In this document: positions 29,801 to 39,743 of the stretch, in pieces
How the letters are laid out: every line of letters starts with the position of its first letter
Numbering within the stretch: the first letter of the stretch is position 1
Source of the DNA: Gracilaria gracilis
Taxonomy: Eukaryota; Rhodophyta; Florideophyceae; Gracilariales; Gracilariaceae
Direction: 5' to 3'
Assembly (NCBI GenBank): GCA_030374805.1
Contig: JARGSG010000017.1
Coordinates: 558,001 to 622,000, forward strand
DNA length: 64,000 bases
Program-made: the position numbers and the translations under genes
Notes under the pieces: generated by a model
Databases searched by the model: none
Told to the model about the DNA's origin: nothing
The model's input: only the letters and a program-made list of their open reading frames with translations

Positions 29801-32794
29801 TGGCAGGCCCAAACCTGTATGTGGTTTTGGTTACTCCCTGGTTGATTTCTGTCTTGTCACCTGACGCTCGTAAGAAGTTGCGGGCTTCTGTATGACTGAC
29901 GACGGAACGCGTTGCACCTGAATCGATGTATGCTCCAGCGAATGCTTGTTACTTGTGTCAGATTGACGCCCATAATACAGATGGAAGTCAGATTGTTCCG
30001 GGGTGAGGTCCACAATCGTTGGTGCTTCAGGTCCTGGGTTAACTTCTATGGTGATGAAGTTGACAGGGTGATTTGTCTCCTACATTGCGGTTGGGTGCTT
30101 GGGAGAGGGGACGGTGGGTAATCTGTTGATAGATCTGCAGTTGGGGAGTATTGGTGGGCAAAAATGACCGTTATTTTATCGTCGGGAGACTCGAGTAGTG
30201 ATACAATATTGATCTCAGGGTTTCGCCTTATTTTGGAGAGTTGCCGGCGGCTCAATTCTCCTCCCAAAAAGACTGATCTGCTGAGGACATCTCGGTATGG
30301 GCGCTCTTGTTGCTTGTGAGCAAGGTCTGGAGCTCCTGCTATGAACTCTCGTCTTCTTGATCTGCGGGGGTTATCGCGCTTGTCCGATTCTGCTGGGTTG
30401 TTACCGTTACTTCCGATGGCCAGGAGAGTTTCGAATGTGGAGGTGTTGTTCGTTCCTTCTTCAAACTCCATGCTCTCGAGCTCCACAATAAGGGCTCGAA
30501 CCGTTTCGTTGAAGTCTTCGACTTCATCTTTCGATTGTGACTGGGTTATCAGTGTGTTGTACACTTTCTGGGCCTTATTGCTTTTCGGACAGTTGCGCAT
30601 TAAGTGGTCTAGGGCACCACAGATGTAACATGCGAGATCTTTCTTGTTGAACTTGCGGTTGCGAAGCCATGGTTCTCTTCGGCTATTGATTGGCTTACCG
30701 TAGCGAGGGTTCGCGTACAAGACTTCCTCATCTGTTGATAGCTGTGGTCGTGCTGTCTTGAAGGGATCGTCAATCGTTGAGCTTTTGTATAGGCGCGACT
30801 CGTTGTTTGAGTCTTCCAACCACTTACAATGTTTGGTTACGCGGTATGCGAGCTGTTTGTTGAGCTGTGTGTACGTCTCAATCTGATCAGGGGATCCTTC
30901 CATTGTTGGTCATGCACAAGCCTCTCCACGGACGGCGTTGAACAAGAACTCGCGCTTGTTATGATCGTCGCGGAAATGCGGGGGTATGTGGATTGCCTTC
31001 TTGTTAATGTCGACAATCATGGCATTGAACGCTTCTTGAACTGTGGGTTTGCCGTCAAGGTACTGCTTGATACGTATATCGCGGAGCTGATCGAGAACCT
31101 GTTCTGGTGGGTCGAGTCATGATATTTCTCGGCAATTAGTTGCTTGGCGTGTTCATAGGTCTGGCATCTCTGGGCTACATATTCTGAGAAGTGTATCTCG
31201 GCTCCGTCATCTAGAGCGAGCGGGAGCACGACTAAGGCTTCATCATCGTTGAGGAAGCATGTTAGAAATGCTGTTCGCTCGAACCTTTTGATGAAGTCTG
31301 TCCACGATTCGGTTGATAGGCCTTTGAAGCGCTTATCCTTGAACACTTGGGTCACTGTTGTCATGCCCTTCTGAATTCGTTTCATGAGTTTCTAATCATG
31401 ATCGGAATTGCGGACAGTAGAGCTCGCAATTTGTCGAAAACGGTTGGTCATTCGGTTGTAGCCCGATGTGTTGCTTTGATAAGAGGGTTCCTCATGCAGT
31501 GTTATTGACGGAAACAGCGGCGGCGATGCTTGCTGGAAGTTCGGGCGAGGCGTTTCGTTTCTTGGTTCGGAACCGTGCTTATTTGGTAGTGCGGTGTAGA
31601 ATTTACGGCTGTCTGATGCTCGAGCATTGGGAAGGGCTGACATTTCATCGCGGTGGCTCTGTGGGGGAAGAATTCGGGCGTTGATTAGCGGAAGCTCGGG
31701 AGAAACCTTCCGCTCGAGGAATCGGAAGCGTTTTTCATTGTCCTGGGCGCGCTTCTTGAGTTCCACTGTCTTCTTCTGCAATGCAGTGTCAAGCTTCTTC
31801 CTGGACTCATGGAAGCGTTCGTCAATTGTTCTATTGACTTGTTCGATGATCGTATGTGAGGTTGTCTCAAGGCGCGTGTTGAGGTCGGTAATAGCGTTGA
31901 GTACGTCGATCATCTGAAGCTCCTGGATTTTCTGCGAATTGACATTAGCGTCCACATTTTCAGGTTTTGGACTGCGAGGTTGTTTGGGTTGGGACGCTTC
32001 TTTGTCGAAGTTGGGGGTGATTTCATCGCTAAGGTCGAAGAACTGATATATGTCTCCGTTTTTGAGCTTTGGAGCTTGCGATTCTGTCTGTGGAGGTTCT
32101 CCAGTGTCGGTTTCAGACTCTGGTTCGGGGCATTCCCCGTTGTCAATTGCAGGCTGGCGATCGGGCTCTTCTCCATTGTCGGTTGCAGATTGATTTTGGG
32201 TTTGATCTGCGTGTTCCTGTCCTTTCTCGGTATCCTCGTCATTGGTTTCTTTGACACTATCGAAGTGTCAGAAAATCGGTATCGGAGCGCTATTGCATCA
32301 GGGATGGTTCTTTCATTGTATAAGTTATTACCATATGTGTCAATGAACGTTTGCAGGTTGGGTGCCGTTGCATTGTCGTACCAAATGGTACGGGCAATAC
32401 GGTAAGCCGGGTTCTGTCCATCCTTGATGTTTACTCCAAGGTCTTCTAGCTTCTTTTGTAATTGTTTAAGCAATTTGTTAGCCTTATAACATCGGGGTGA
32501 GACAACAGGAGCGGGTGGATGCGGTTCCTTAGACGGTTTAGGCATTCTGTACCATTGGGATGGTCCTTGAGGGCGGTTCGGATGAGTTTTACCAAGTTGG
32601 CTTGGTTTCCATTACTCAAACTCATTTTCGGAGCAAATGAGTAGGTGCTCTTTCTGGTTGGAACTTCTTTGAAGTTATCGGTCATCTTGGTTCATGAGTG
32701 GGATATAAACCTGATGAAAGTCTTCTTTAGAAACTTGTCTAAAGAGCAGGGGGGTGCACTGGGGGTGCTAACGCTTTCGAGCGTTTTTCGCGAA

Positions 32795-33017
32795 TGTCGC
32801 TGGAACAGCGAGAGCGGTTCTGAGATGTAATTGATAACTTAGGTATGAAACATGTAAACGGTGACTTTGTCTTTAGTGAGTGAATTCGAAAGCGTGCGGG
32901 TCTTTAAGGGAGCACCGCAACATTAGCATCAGGACCGCAAGGTCCGGGTTGCATAAGAGCGGTTATGCAAACGCTTGGTACGGCGCATATGCGTCGATCG
33001 TGCTCGCTCGATCAACA
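32795..33017 (-). repeat. LTR (5' LTR of the minus-strand copia element)
   Basis: 223 bp, TG...CA, partner of 26616-26838. Flanked on the right by CTCAG, completing the 5-bp target duplication. No initiator-Met-tRNA-like primer site is obvious beside it. Confidence 0.9.
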
Positions 33018-34030
33018 CTCAGAGAGCGATAGGAGAGGAAGTGGGACGAAGCCGTGGCTGCATCGCAAAGTTCCTTAATAAGCCAAACCCTCACCAGCAG
33101 CGACAAATCAAGCCACGAAATGTCAAACTGTTTAACACCACCATCAGGGCTATTGTCAGACAGGCTACAAGGTATCGAAGCAGCGCCGCAGATATCAAGA
33201 AGCAGTAGGATTTGCCGGTCTCAGTCCGCAGGGTTCAACAAATTTTGTCCTCATCGCTACGTTATCAGAAGATGCTTTGAGGGCCTTATATGAGCAATTC
33301 GCATAAGGAAAACCAGCTCAAATAGGCACGCAGTAAGCTCGAGTTTGGATCTATCAAATGGAAGCGTTTGACCTTTACCGGCGAATAGAAGTTCAACTTC
33401 GATGGTCCTGACGGTCTCGCTTCATACTTGCATAACTTACGCACCACCCCGGAGATATTTTCTAAAAGGCAGCAAGGTGGTGCATCAATCATGATCTGGG
33501 ATGCAGTTTCGTACTACAGAATAAGTGATGTAGACCGCGTAGAGGGTACCCAAGATTCAGTTAAGTATTGCAAACTATTAGAGAGTACTTTATTTCCGTT
33601 TGCCGCTGATTCTTGCGGAAAAATATGGACGTTGATGCATGACGGAGCATCAACACATCGATCATACTACACGACAAAAATGGCTTTCTGATCGAGACAT
33701 TGATGTGCTGGATTGGCCGGCAAAGTCGGCAGACCTTAATCCGATAGAAAATGTCTGGGAGTCGTTTGGCAAGAAGTTTTTATGAAGGTGGAAATCAATT
33801 TGGTAACATTGAAGACCTTGCAAAGGAGGTCGTAAACTGTTGGTAGGAAATTGATGATAAGTACATCAGAACTTTATATCACTCGATGCCTAGGCGTCTA
33901 GTTGCTGTGATAGAAGGCAAGGGGGCGACTACAAGCTACTGATCTTTGTTTGCGTTCGTGTCTCAGCGGTTGGTCTATATAATACTTCGTGGATCTATAC
34001 GGGTTTCGTAGTAGTTATATTGCAATAAAG

Positions 34031-34373
34031 GACAATCTGTTGTTCACTTTTGCGGCCTTGCCTGGTCTACGTGTTCTACTTGGCCTTCGGCTCTGGGCCG
34101 CAGGCGAAAAAGCAAGCTGAGGCACTTAGTAGACAGCTAAGAAAGGCAGGAAGTTTTGGATCTATAGCTCTTTCGCGGACTGTATCTAAGGAAGAAATCC
34201 TTAATGAAAAAGGTTTAATAATTTCTGAAGAAAAATACACTCTGGGACGAGCACGAGCCCGTCTTCAAATACGGCGCACTCGGTTTGCACTCGCTATACA
34301 TATTGACAGAGACCCACTTCTATTAGTGTGGAAAAAAGTTCAAAAATCTGAAGAAGATGTTGTCAACTTGTAA
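34031..34373 (+). other. AT-rich orphan open frame, no ATG start
   Basis: About 107 codons are open (34050-34373), but the frame starts without an ATG. It encodes a basic, charged stretch (LGRARARLQIRRTRFALAI, then VWKKVQKSEEDVVNL). Its low GC is unlike its neighbours and resembles organelle or plasmid DNA. No family recognised. It may be a captured fragment or part of an adjacent transposon. Confidence 0.3.
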
Positions 34374-35167
34374 AATTGCGAACAAGACTTTGAGCAATTT
34401 CGCAAACAAATTTCAATCTCAATATATAAACGGAAAAACAATTTCTACACTATTGTCGATTCTGCCGTGCTAATATTAGCAAAGTACCTATGACAATGAA
34501 CTTAAATGTGAATCACACTCATCGTAATCGGTACTACTGTGATTCTATCACATCATGGTTTATTGTTATGAGAAGATTAGCTCCTGCTTTAACCTGATAT
34601 GATATGGGAATTATATTTGACATGTGTTAAAGTCACATACGTGAAGTGTTTTGGGAAGCCATCGAGCGATATGTAAACGCTCACGCCCTAATGTGTCAAG
34701 TAATAGCGATCTCTTGCCGCGATGGCGCAAAATCGTGCGTAGTCGAAAGTTGGAGGTCAAAAGCTGGAAAGCTCGCGGAAGTAAAGAGAGAACAGACCTT
34801 AGAGTGTTCTACTGAAGTATGACGTCGCTGAAACGAACGATAACGAAATGAAAGCAACGTTAGTAGAAGGAAGAAAGCTGTCTAAAAATGCCCCAGTGCA
34901 GCCCTGTTTTAATTTTTTACGCGTGCAGGACACGTGCCAATTCATACTTCCAAGCATATGCTGTAATATTGACACAACACCCAAACCCCAGAAACAAAGC
35001 TGATTGGTTCATTTTCAGTAATTTTGAAGCAAACTTGGAACTATTTGTTCATTACTCCAAAACTCCATCACCGCATGCGACGCTCACCATCTTGGTCAAT
35101 GCAAACAAACTTCAGATCCAGTTGCTCCCACTTCAGCCAAACCTCGTCGTAGCACACGAGTTCGTGC
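34374..35167. other. Non-coding, AT-rich; nothing recognised
   Basis: Short random frames only. It probably includes the end of the pogo-like element to the right, but no terminal repeat was found. Confidence 0.35.
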
Positions 35168-36643
35168 TTATGCACGACGCTCTCTGCGAGTAATGTTCAA
35201 ACTTTCACGAACAACAGCGCGCTTGTCAGCCAAATTGGCAAGGCGACGCAGATCCGCTGGTGTTTCAGGCTCCGCCCACTTGAGATCGCATTTCCTTAGG
35301 ACATTAAACACTGCAGACGCCGTGACATGCCCACCTTGAGATGTGCATACCTTTGTCGTTACGTGTTCGATTATACTATCACCACTCGCCAAAGTGCGCC
35401 CATGTTTTTCGTAAGAACTCATGATTCTCTCTAGCTTTTCCTTGGAGCTCGGATCACCTCTGGCGTTGCTTTGCGGTAGTGCAACTGGCGCGGCTCGTCG
35501 CAATTCATAATTCCAGATCCCTGTCTTGCTGAAGCCACTCTGGATATTACGAACCGTAAGACATTCGGACAAGGAGGAGCGTACAATTTTTGCAATATCA
35601 AATGCGTCCATATCTCACTTGAACCTCGACATTCTATGGAGGACTCTCTGAACGGATGCCCTGTAGGGTTAGAAGACGGATTTATGCAATGGCTGAAGGA
35701 TATGAGAAGTTTTTGATTGCAAAGATATGGCAATTATTCTACTATCACGCAGTAATTGCAGAGCCTTGACTTGAATATGGCACTTGTAGCCATCGAATAC
35801 CAGAAGGTAAAAGGAATTCTCAGCCCTTCGGAGCTTTACTTCTTCTACAAATTGCTTGCTCCAGCCAAAGAAAACGGAATTGTTCACACCGGGAACGTCT
35901 TTCTGATAAAAGTATCAAGTTGGTAGATGATCATGGAGTGTCTCGTACACACCGCTTGCAGTTCTGCGATAGTGGGCATTGGATCCCCAGAACACAACGA
36001 TTGGCTTGAAGGTGGAACCATCGGCGCAAATAACAGGCGTAACAGTTACCCTATCCCCGGCACCTCTAACGCGACATACCTTCTGAATGAGCCTACCATG
36101 TCCGTCCAAATTGCTAAGCCCTTTACAGGCGCTCGATCCAAGAAAGTTTCCGAATGAAACACCGGATTCATCGATGTTAACAACTTGGGAAGGATGCGTT
36201 ATTTGATACTGCTTCATGCCAGCGTTGAGTATGGCGAAGAATCTGCCGATGTTTTGCGGAGTAACCGCCCGGACACGAGGATCTTCGACGCCTTGCACGC
36301 ATTGGTACCTGACGTCATGGCGCTCACAAAAAAAACTTAGCCACTTTCGGGAAGGACGGTTACTGTGAAAGGTTATCTCACGTTTTCGGGAAGAAGAGAG
36401 CGTTGATATGTAGTGCTCGGTAAGATCCACAAGGCACGCTTTTGTGAACGGCGTGTTACGTTCCGCGTACAGTCGAATCATTTGTGCAATGTCTAACTCT
36501 TCGTTTGTGGTAAGAATCTTTGGGCGTCCTGGTCTACTAAGCTTGAGACATATCTGGCTCTGATGGTTTGGTTCGAAGCCATAACTTTGTTCCAGCCACT
36601 TTGTGTATGCATTGCGGAAGCGATACCATGGCACGCCGTACAT
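35168..36643 (-). mobile_element. Pogo-like (DDE_1) transposase remnant 1
   Basis: Reads leftward. First comes a helix-turn-helix part (YRFRNAYTKWLEQ, SRPGRPKILT with an AT-hook-like GRP), then an HTH_CenpB-like block with RKWLSFFCERHDV. The catalytic domain follows with D1 in VVNIDESGVSFG and D2 in LLVFDGYKCH. The position of the third acidic residue reads KTSHILQPLHKSVF, where the family usually has LQPLD, so the triad seems lost. A C-terminal part (LTVRNIQSGFSKTGIWNYE) is family typical. At least two frame breaks separate the blocks. An inactive DNA transposon. Confidence 0.8.
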
Positions 36644-37292
36644 ATCCTCTAGTTGGTGGTATGACTACCCGTGTTTATAACGTTGGAACAAAACTTCTTG
36701 GAAACATTGGTAGACTGAAGTTGTGCTAGAAGAACTCATCGTTTTGTGTTGTGTGGAGTTGCGGACGAGAAAATGCGAACAAGACAGGCCGCTCGGGTTC
36801 TTGGATGCCTATTTGTTTCGATTGCCTTTCGTGGATGTGCTGCGGCGCGCTTTATCTCGGGCTGTGATAGGTTCTTTGGGGAGATTGTTGCAGAACAGAG
36901 TGGTGATAGAGGTTTTGGTTTCGTCCTTTGTTTTGGACTAAAGTTTGTTAGATTTGTAGCAGTTTAATTTGTTATGGGTGTGTACTTCTTACGTTATATC
37001 ACGTAAGCTACTCAAATGAATTTGCTGCTGCCAAGATTCTTTGTAAGCTCCTACTGCTATGGTCTGGTTCTTCGTTGGGCAAGCAGAACGCATCATTTTT
37101 TGGCGAGTAATCGGGACTTTAGAAATGCTAAGGGCGGCTCGGAATGCCTTCGAGACCAAGAACATGGATTCTTGTTTTCAGTTATGATTATAGGCATTAT
37201 TAAAGCTTGTACGAATTAGGTACAGAGCGTTTAGCATCAAGGGGTCACTTGATCACACAAATGCAGAGTAACTGCTGGTCGAGCGAGCCACA
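36644..37292. other. Spacer between pogo-like and Harbinger remnants
   Basis: Open stretches at 36723-36967 show no family and are taken as chance. No terminal repeats identified. Confidence 0.35.
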
Positions 37293-37860
37293 ATGTACTC
37301 GGAAGCACTGCGGAGGCGTTATGCCCCATTAGAAAGGTGCGTTGGGTTTATCGACTGTACAAAAATCGTTATTTGTAGACCGGGTGGTGATGGATGCAAC
37401 CAGAGAGCTTGTTACTCTGGTCATATCCGTAAACACTGTCTTAAGTATCAGACCATATCTACACCTGATGGTCTAATATTTCATCTATTCGGCTCCGAAG
37501 TAGGACGTAGACATGATCTCACATTGCTGAGAAGGAGCGGAAGTGAGCCTTTGATTGAAAGTTATTTGATGGTAAACGGGATACAGCACTATTTGTAGGT
37601 GGTGATCCTGCCTATATTTACGCCCTTGGTTGCAGACTGCATTCGAAATGCTATTCGCATCTGAAAAACAGCTTGCATATAATGATTCGATGATTGCTTT
37701 AAGAACAGCGGTCGAATGGAAATACAAGGATCTGAAGTAAATGTGGTTTCGAAACGCAATATCCCGGCTGCTGTGTGTGTGAAGTTTCCCGGTAGCGCTC
37801 TTGTACATATCTTCAGCTTTGCTGCTTAATTTTAAGACTTGCTTGGAAAAAGGTGGAAAT
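37293..37860 (+). mobile_element. PIF/Harbinger (DDE_4) transposase remnant 1
   Basis: The first block (37293-37598) has the family run of motifs: RCVGFIDCTKIVICRP (first Asp), ACYSGHIRKHCLKYQT, PDGLIFHLFGSEVGRRHDLTLL (second Asp). Further pieces lie in shifted frames downstream (GGDPAYIYALG, then AVEWKYKDLK at the place of the third acidic motif). The helix-turn-helix N-terminus is missing. A dead fragment. Confidence 0.75.
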
Positions 37861-37899
37861 GTGAGGCAGTACTTTGAATGTGAGGCGCCAAGCTTTTAC

Positions 37900-38830
37900 T
37901 ACTATTGTGCATTGTAATCCAATTGGAGCTTTGGCACAATCAGGAGATCTACTGGGTTCTTTTCATACCAAATTGGGTGTTTTGAAGAGATATGAGGACA
38001 GATATGCAGTAAACCGGGCTCGAGGCAATTTTGTTCTTCTGTAACAACTGGTGTTCCGTCTGTCGTTGACTATTGGGCTCTCGGATGCCTCACGTATCAC
38101 AAAGATGCTGGTTCGCTTACCGCCGCAGACCAACTGCAAAACCTTCCACCTCTCCCGAAACCTTTGCTGAGTATGCTACTGGATGGTTTGCCAATCAGCA
38201 GATTGACCGGGCCCTGAAGGTCGAACTGTATCGTGAACAAGTATGCTAGTGGATGTTTTGCCAATCAGCAGGATGAAAGAGGCCTGAAGGTTGAACTGTA
38301 CAAAAATCTACCAGTGTTCGTGGAGCACTTGGATGAGTCTACAATCAGTACCACAATACTTACATCTATGTGTGCAGCCTTTCCAGAGATGCAATCCCCA
38401 GCTCTGCGCGAAGCTGCTGTGAAAACCGTTCTTATCATCTCATATCTTCTCCATGACAAGAACTTAAATACAGTCCTTATGTCACACTTTGCATGACTAC
38501 AAGTTGTTCCGGAACCCGCATTTGGGACAAACATTACTGTCTGTCTCGGGAACCTTGCAGGCCGCCTCAGCCGTGCCGCGCGCAACAAAGTACTTGCGGC
38601 TGCATTTTGAGCTCGTTGAAAGATCCTTTCCCTCATGACCGTGCTGCTGGTATAAACTCAATCTTGAGATGTACAGAATATTTTTCTGCGGAGGATATCG
38701 CCACACGACTGCTACCATCTATCGTAACGCTATTGATGGATTCGTCCGGAGAGGTTTGGGCGGCAGCCTTTAATATATAAAGTACGTAAAAGGATAATGC
38801 TCCGGGTGTTGCTTCAACCCACATATGCCA
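37900..38830 (+). pseudogene. SCY1-like pseudokinase pseudogene (C-lobe end and HEAT repeats)
   Basis: Intact SCYL proteins are catalytically dead kinases with HEAT repeats that act in Golgi/tRNA trafficking. Here the end of the kinase C-lobe is visible (VVDYWALGCLTYHKDAG near 38060). The HEAT array follows in order: FVEHLDESTISTTI; PALREAAVKTVLIISYLL with KNLNTVLMSHFA; NITVCLGNLAGRLS; and EYFSAEDIATRLLPSIVTLL. Human SCYL1 has FIQYLDEPTVNTQ, PAIREQTVKSMLLLAPKL, NTTVCLGKIG and HNLYSMNDCAQKILP in the same places. Frames change repeatedly and stops occur. A 70-nt-period tandem duplication (38170-38230 and 38240-38301) sits between kinase and HEAT parts. The N-terminus and C-terminus are absent. 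Confidence 0.75.
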
Positions 38831-38966
38831 CAGACACCTGGTAGCTCACAAGACAAGGTCTCATTCGCAAGGCGAACATCTGCACTTCGCAAGAACAATT
38901 GGGCCTTATCGGGACTTTAGACCTTGAACAGCTTCGCCGTCAACGTCCCTGACACCATAATGAAGG

Positions 38967-39743
38967 TGTAATGCAACGCCAGAGGCGGAAAGACACCACG
39001 AAGACGTCCGAGATCTTCCTCCGTAGGAGGGTAGTCAATAGACAGAGCCTCTATGGCAAGGCACGACGAAATCGGGTGTAAGCCGAGGCCAAGCCGTCAC
39101 GACGGGCGTAGAGAGTTGAGCAAGGATCGGTGTTGGCACCAAGTGTGTGGGTGAAAGGGTCCTCAAGAGAGAGGCATGAGTCCACGGAAGTGGGAAAAGA
39201 GAAAAGGAATCCGCGAGAGCGGGGTACGGAGAGAAAGAAACGGAGAAAGGGCAGAAAGGCTACGGTAAACACCGGGGTTATACCTGTACAGGGTCGAACG
39301 CAACACAAGCGGAAAACACTCCCGCGAATGGGTCCTATTAGGTAACGCAGGGAGAATACACTACCCGTTGGCAACGGAGCCTCTCTCCTGGAAAGAGTCG
39401 ATGACTGCCGAAGGCGAAGAAGTATAGAGCCAACCCTGGTTGCCCGAACTTTACTATGCATGGCGGCGAGGTCGCCGCCATGCTAAATAGCGAGCTCGCG
39501 CCAACAAGTAATTAAATGAACTAACTAAATTAGGCCCACGCACAGTGGTAATTACCCACGCGCCGTGGCGCCCGTCCCACGTGTACGTGGCCATGTACGT
39601 GGCCAAACTTCTGGGTCAACAGTGTCCTACTTGTCTTTCCCACTACAGTGGTTGTTACTATTCATATACTCCTATGGGGAGCACCCGTCCGACATGTCTG
39701 AATATGACTAAGTAGTCAGAAACCTCCATCAGAGGGCGTTGCA
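38967..39743 (+). repeat. Interspersed hairpin repeat, copy A
   Basis: Non-coding repeat shared with 58837-59340 and 62172-62965, same orientation. It begins TGTAATGCAACGCC, then GAAAGACACCACGAAGACGT and GAGATCTTCCTC, and later AGAGCCAACCCTGG. It holds a hairpin GCATGGCGGCGA-GG-TCGCCGCCATGC (39458-39483) and ends near GCGTTGCACT, bracketed by CCTCCA/TGGAGG. It could be a solo LTR (it starts TG) or a non-autonomous element; no target duplication was found. Confidence 0.7.

Larger units (their letters stand above)
26616..33017 (-). mobile_element. Ty1/copia-type LTR retrotransposon fossil
   Basis: Direct LTRs of 223 bp (26616-26838 and 32795-33017), each starting TG and ending CA, are flanked by an exact 5-bp target duplication CTCAG (26611-26615; 33018-33022). 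Coding parts run on the minus strand: gag about 32.7-30.1 kb with a CCHC zinc knuckle near 30.6 kb; integrase about 29.7-28.3 kb, with an HHCC-like start; reverse transcriptase about 28.3-27.6 kb; and RNase H about 27.6-27.07 kb. Integrase before reverse transcriptase is the copia order. A purine-rich stretch next to the 3' LTR fits a polypurine tract. The coding region is broken in several places (at least about eight). The LTRs differ at roughly one base in seven to eight by eye, so the insertion is old. It sits inside the Tc1/mariner transposase gene. Confidence 0.9.
26308..34030 (+). mobile_element. Tc1/mariner DNA transposon, split by an LTR element
   Basis: Cut-and-paste transposon. The transposase begins with an ATG at 26541 (MPRGPVLTNRKNG), reaches the insertion point at 26615, and resumes after the LTR element at 33023 with RAIGEEVGRSRGCIAKFLN, a Tc1-type helix-turn-helix. 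Downstream are GGASIMIWDAVSYY, the catalytic-type MHDGASTH and DWPAKSADLNPIENVW, ending about 33930. The frame is broken more than once, including an early stop after IKKQ and after TTKMAF, so it is dead. Inverted flanks support the ends: 26392-26416 matches 33975-33999 in reverse at 23 of 25 positions. The left outer end may be TA/CAGTGACTTG at 26308. The exact right end is not found. Confidence 0.75.

Noticed and set aside
26616-33017. Ty3/gypsy assignment for the LTR element
   Set aside because: Integrase lies before reverse transcriptase and RNase H comes last, which is the copia order.
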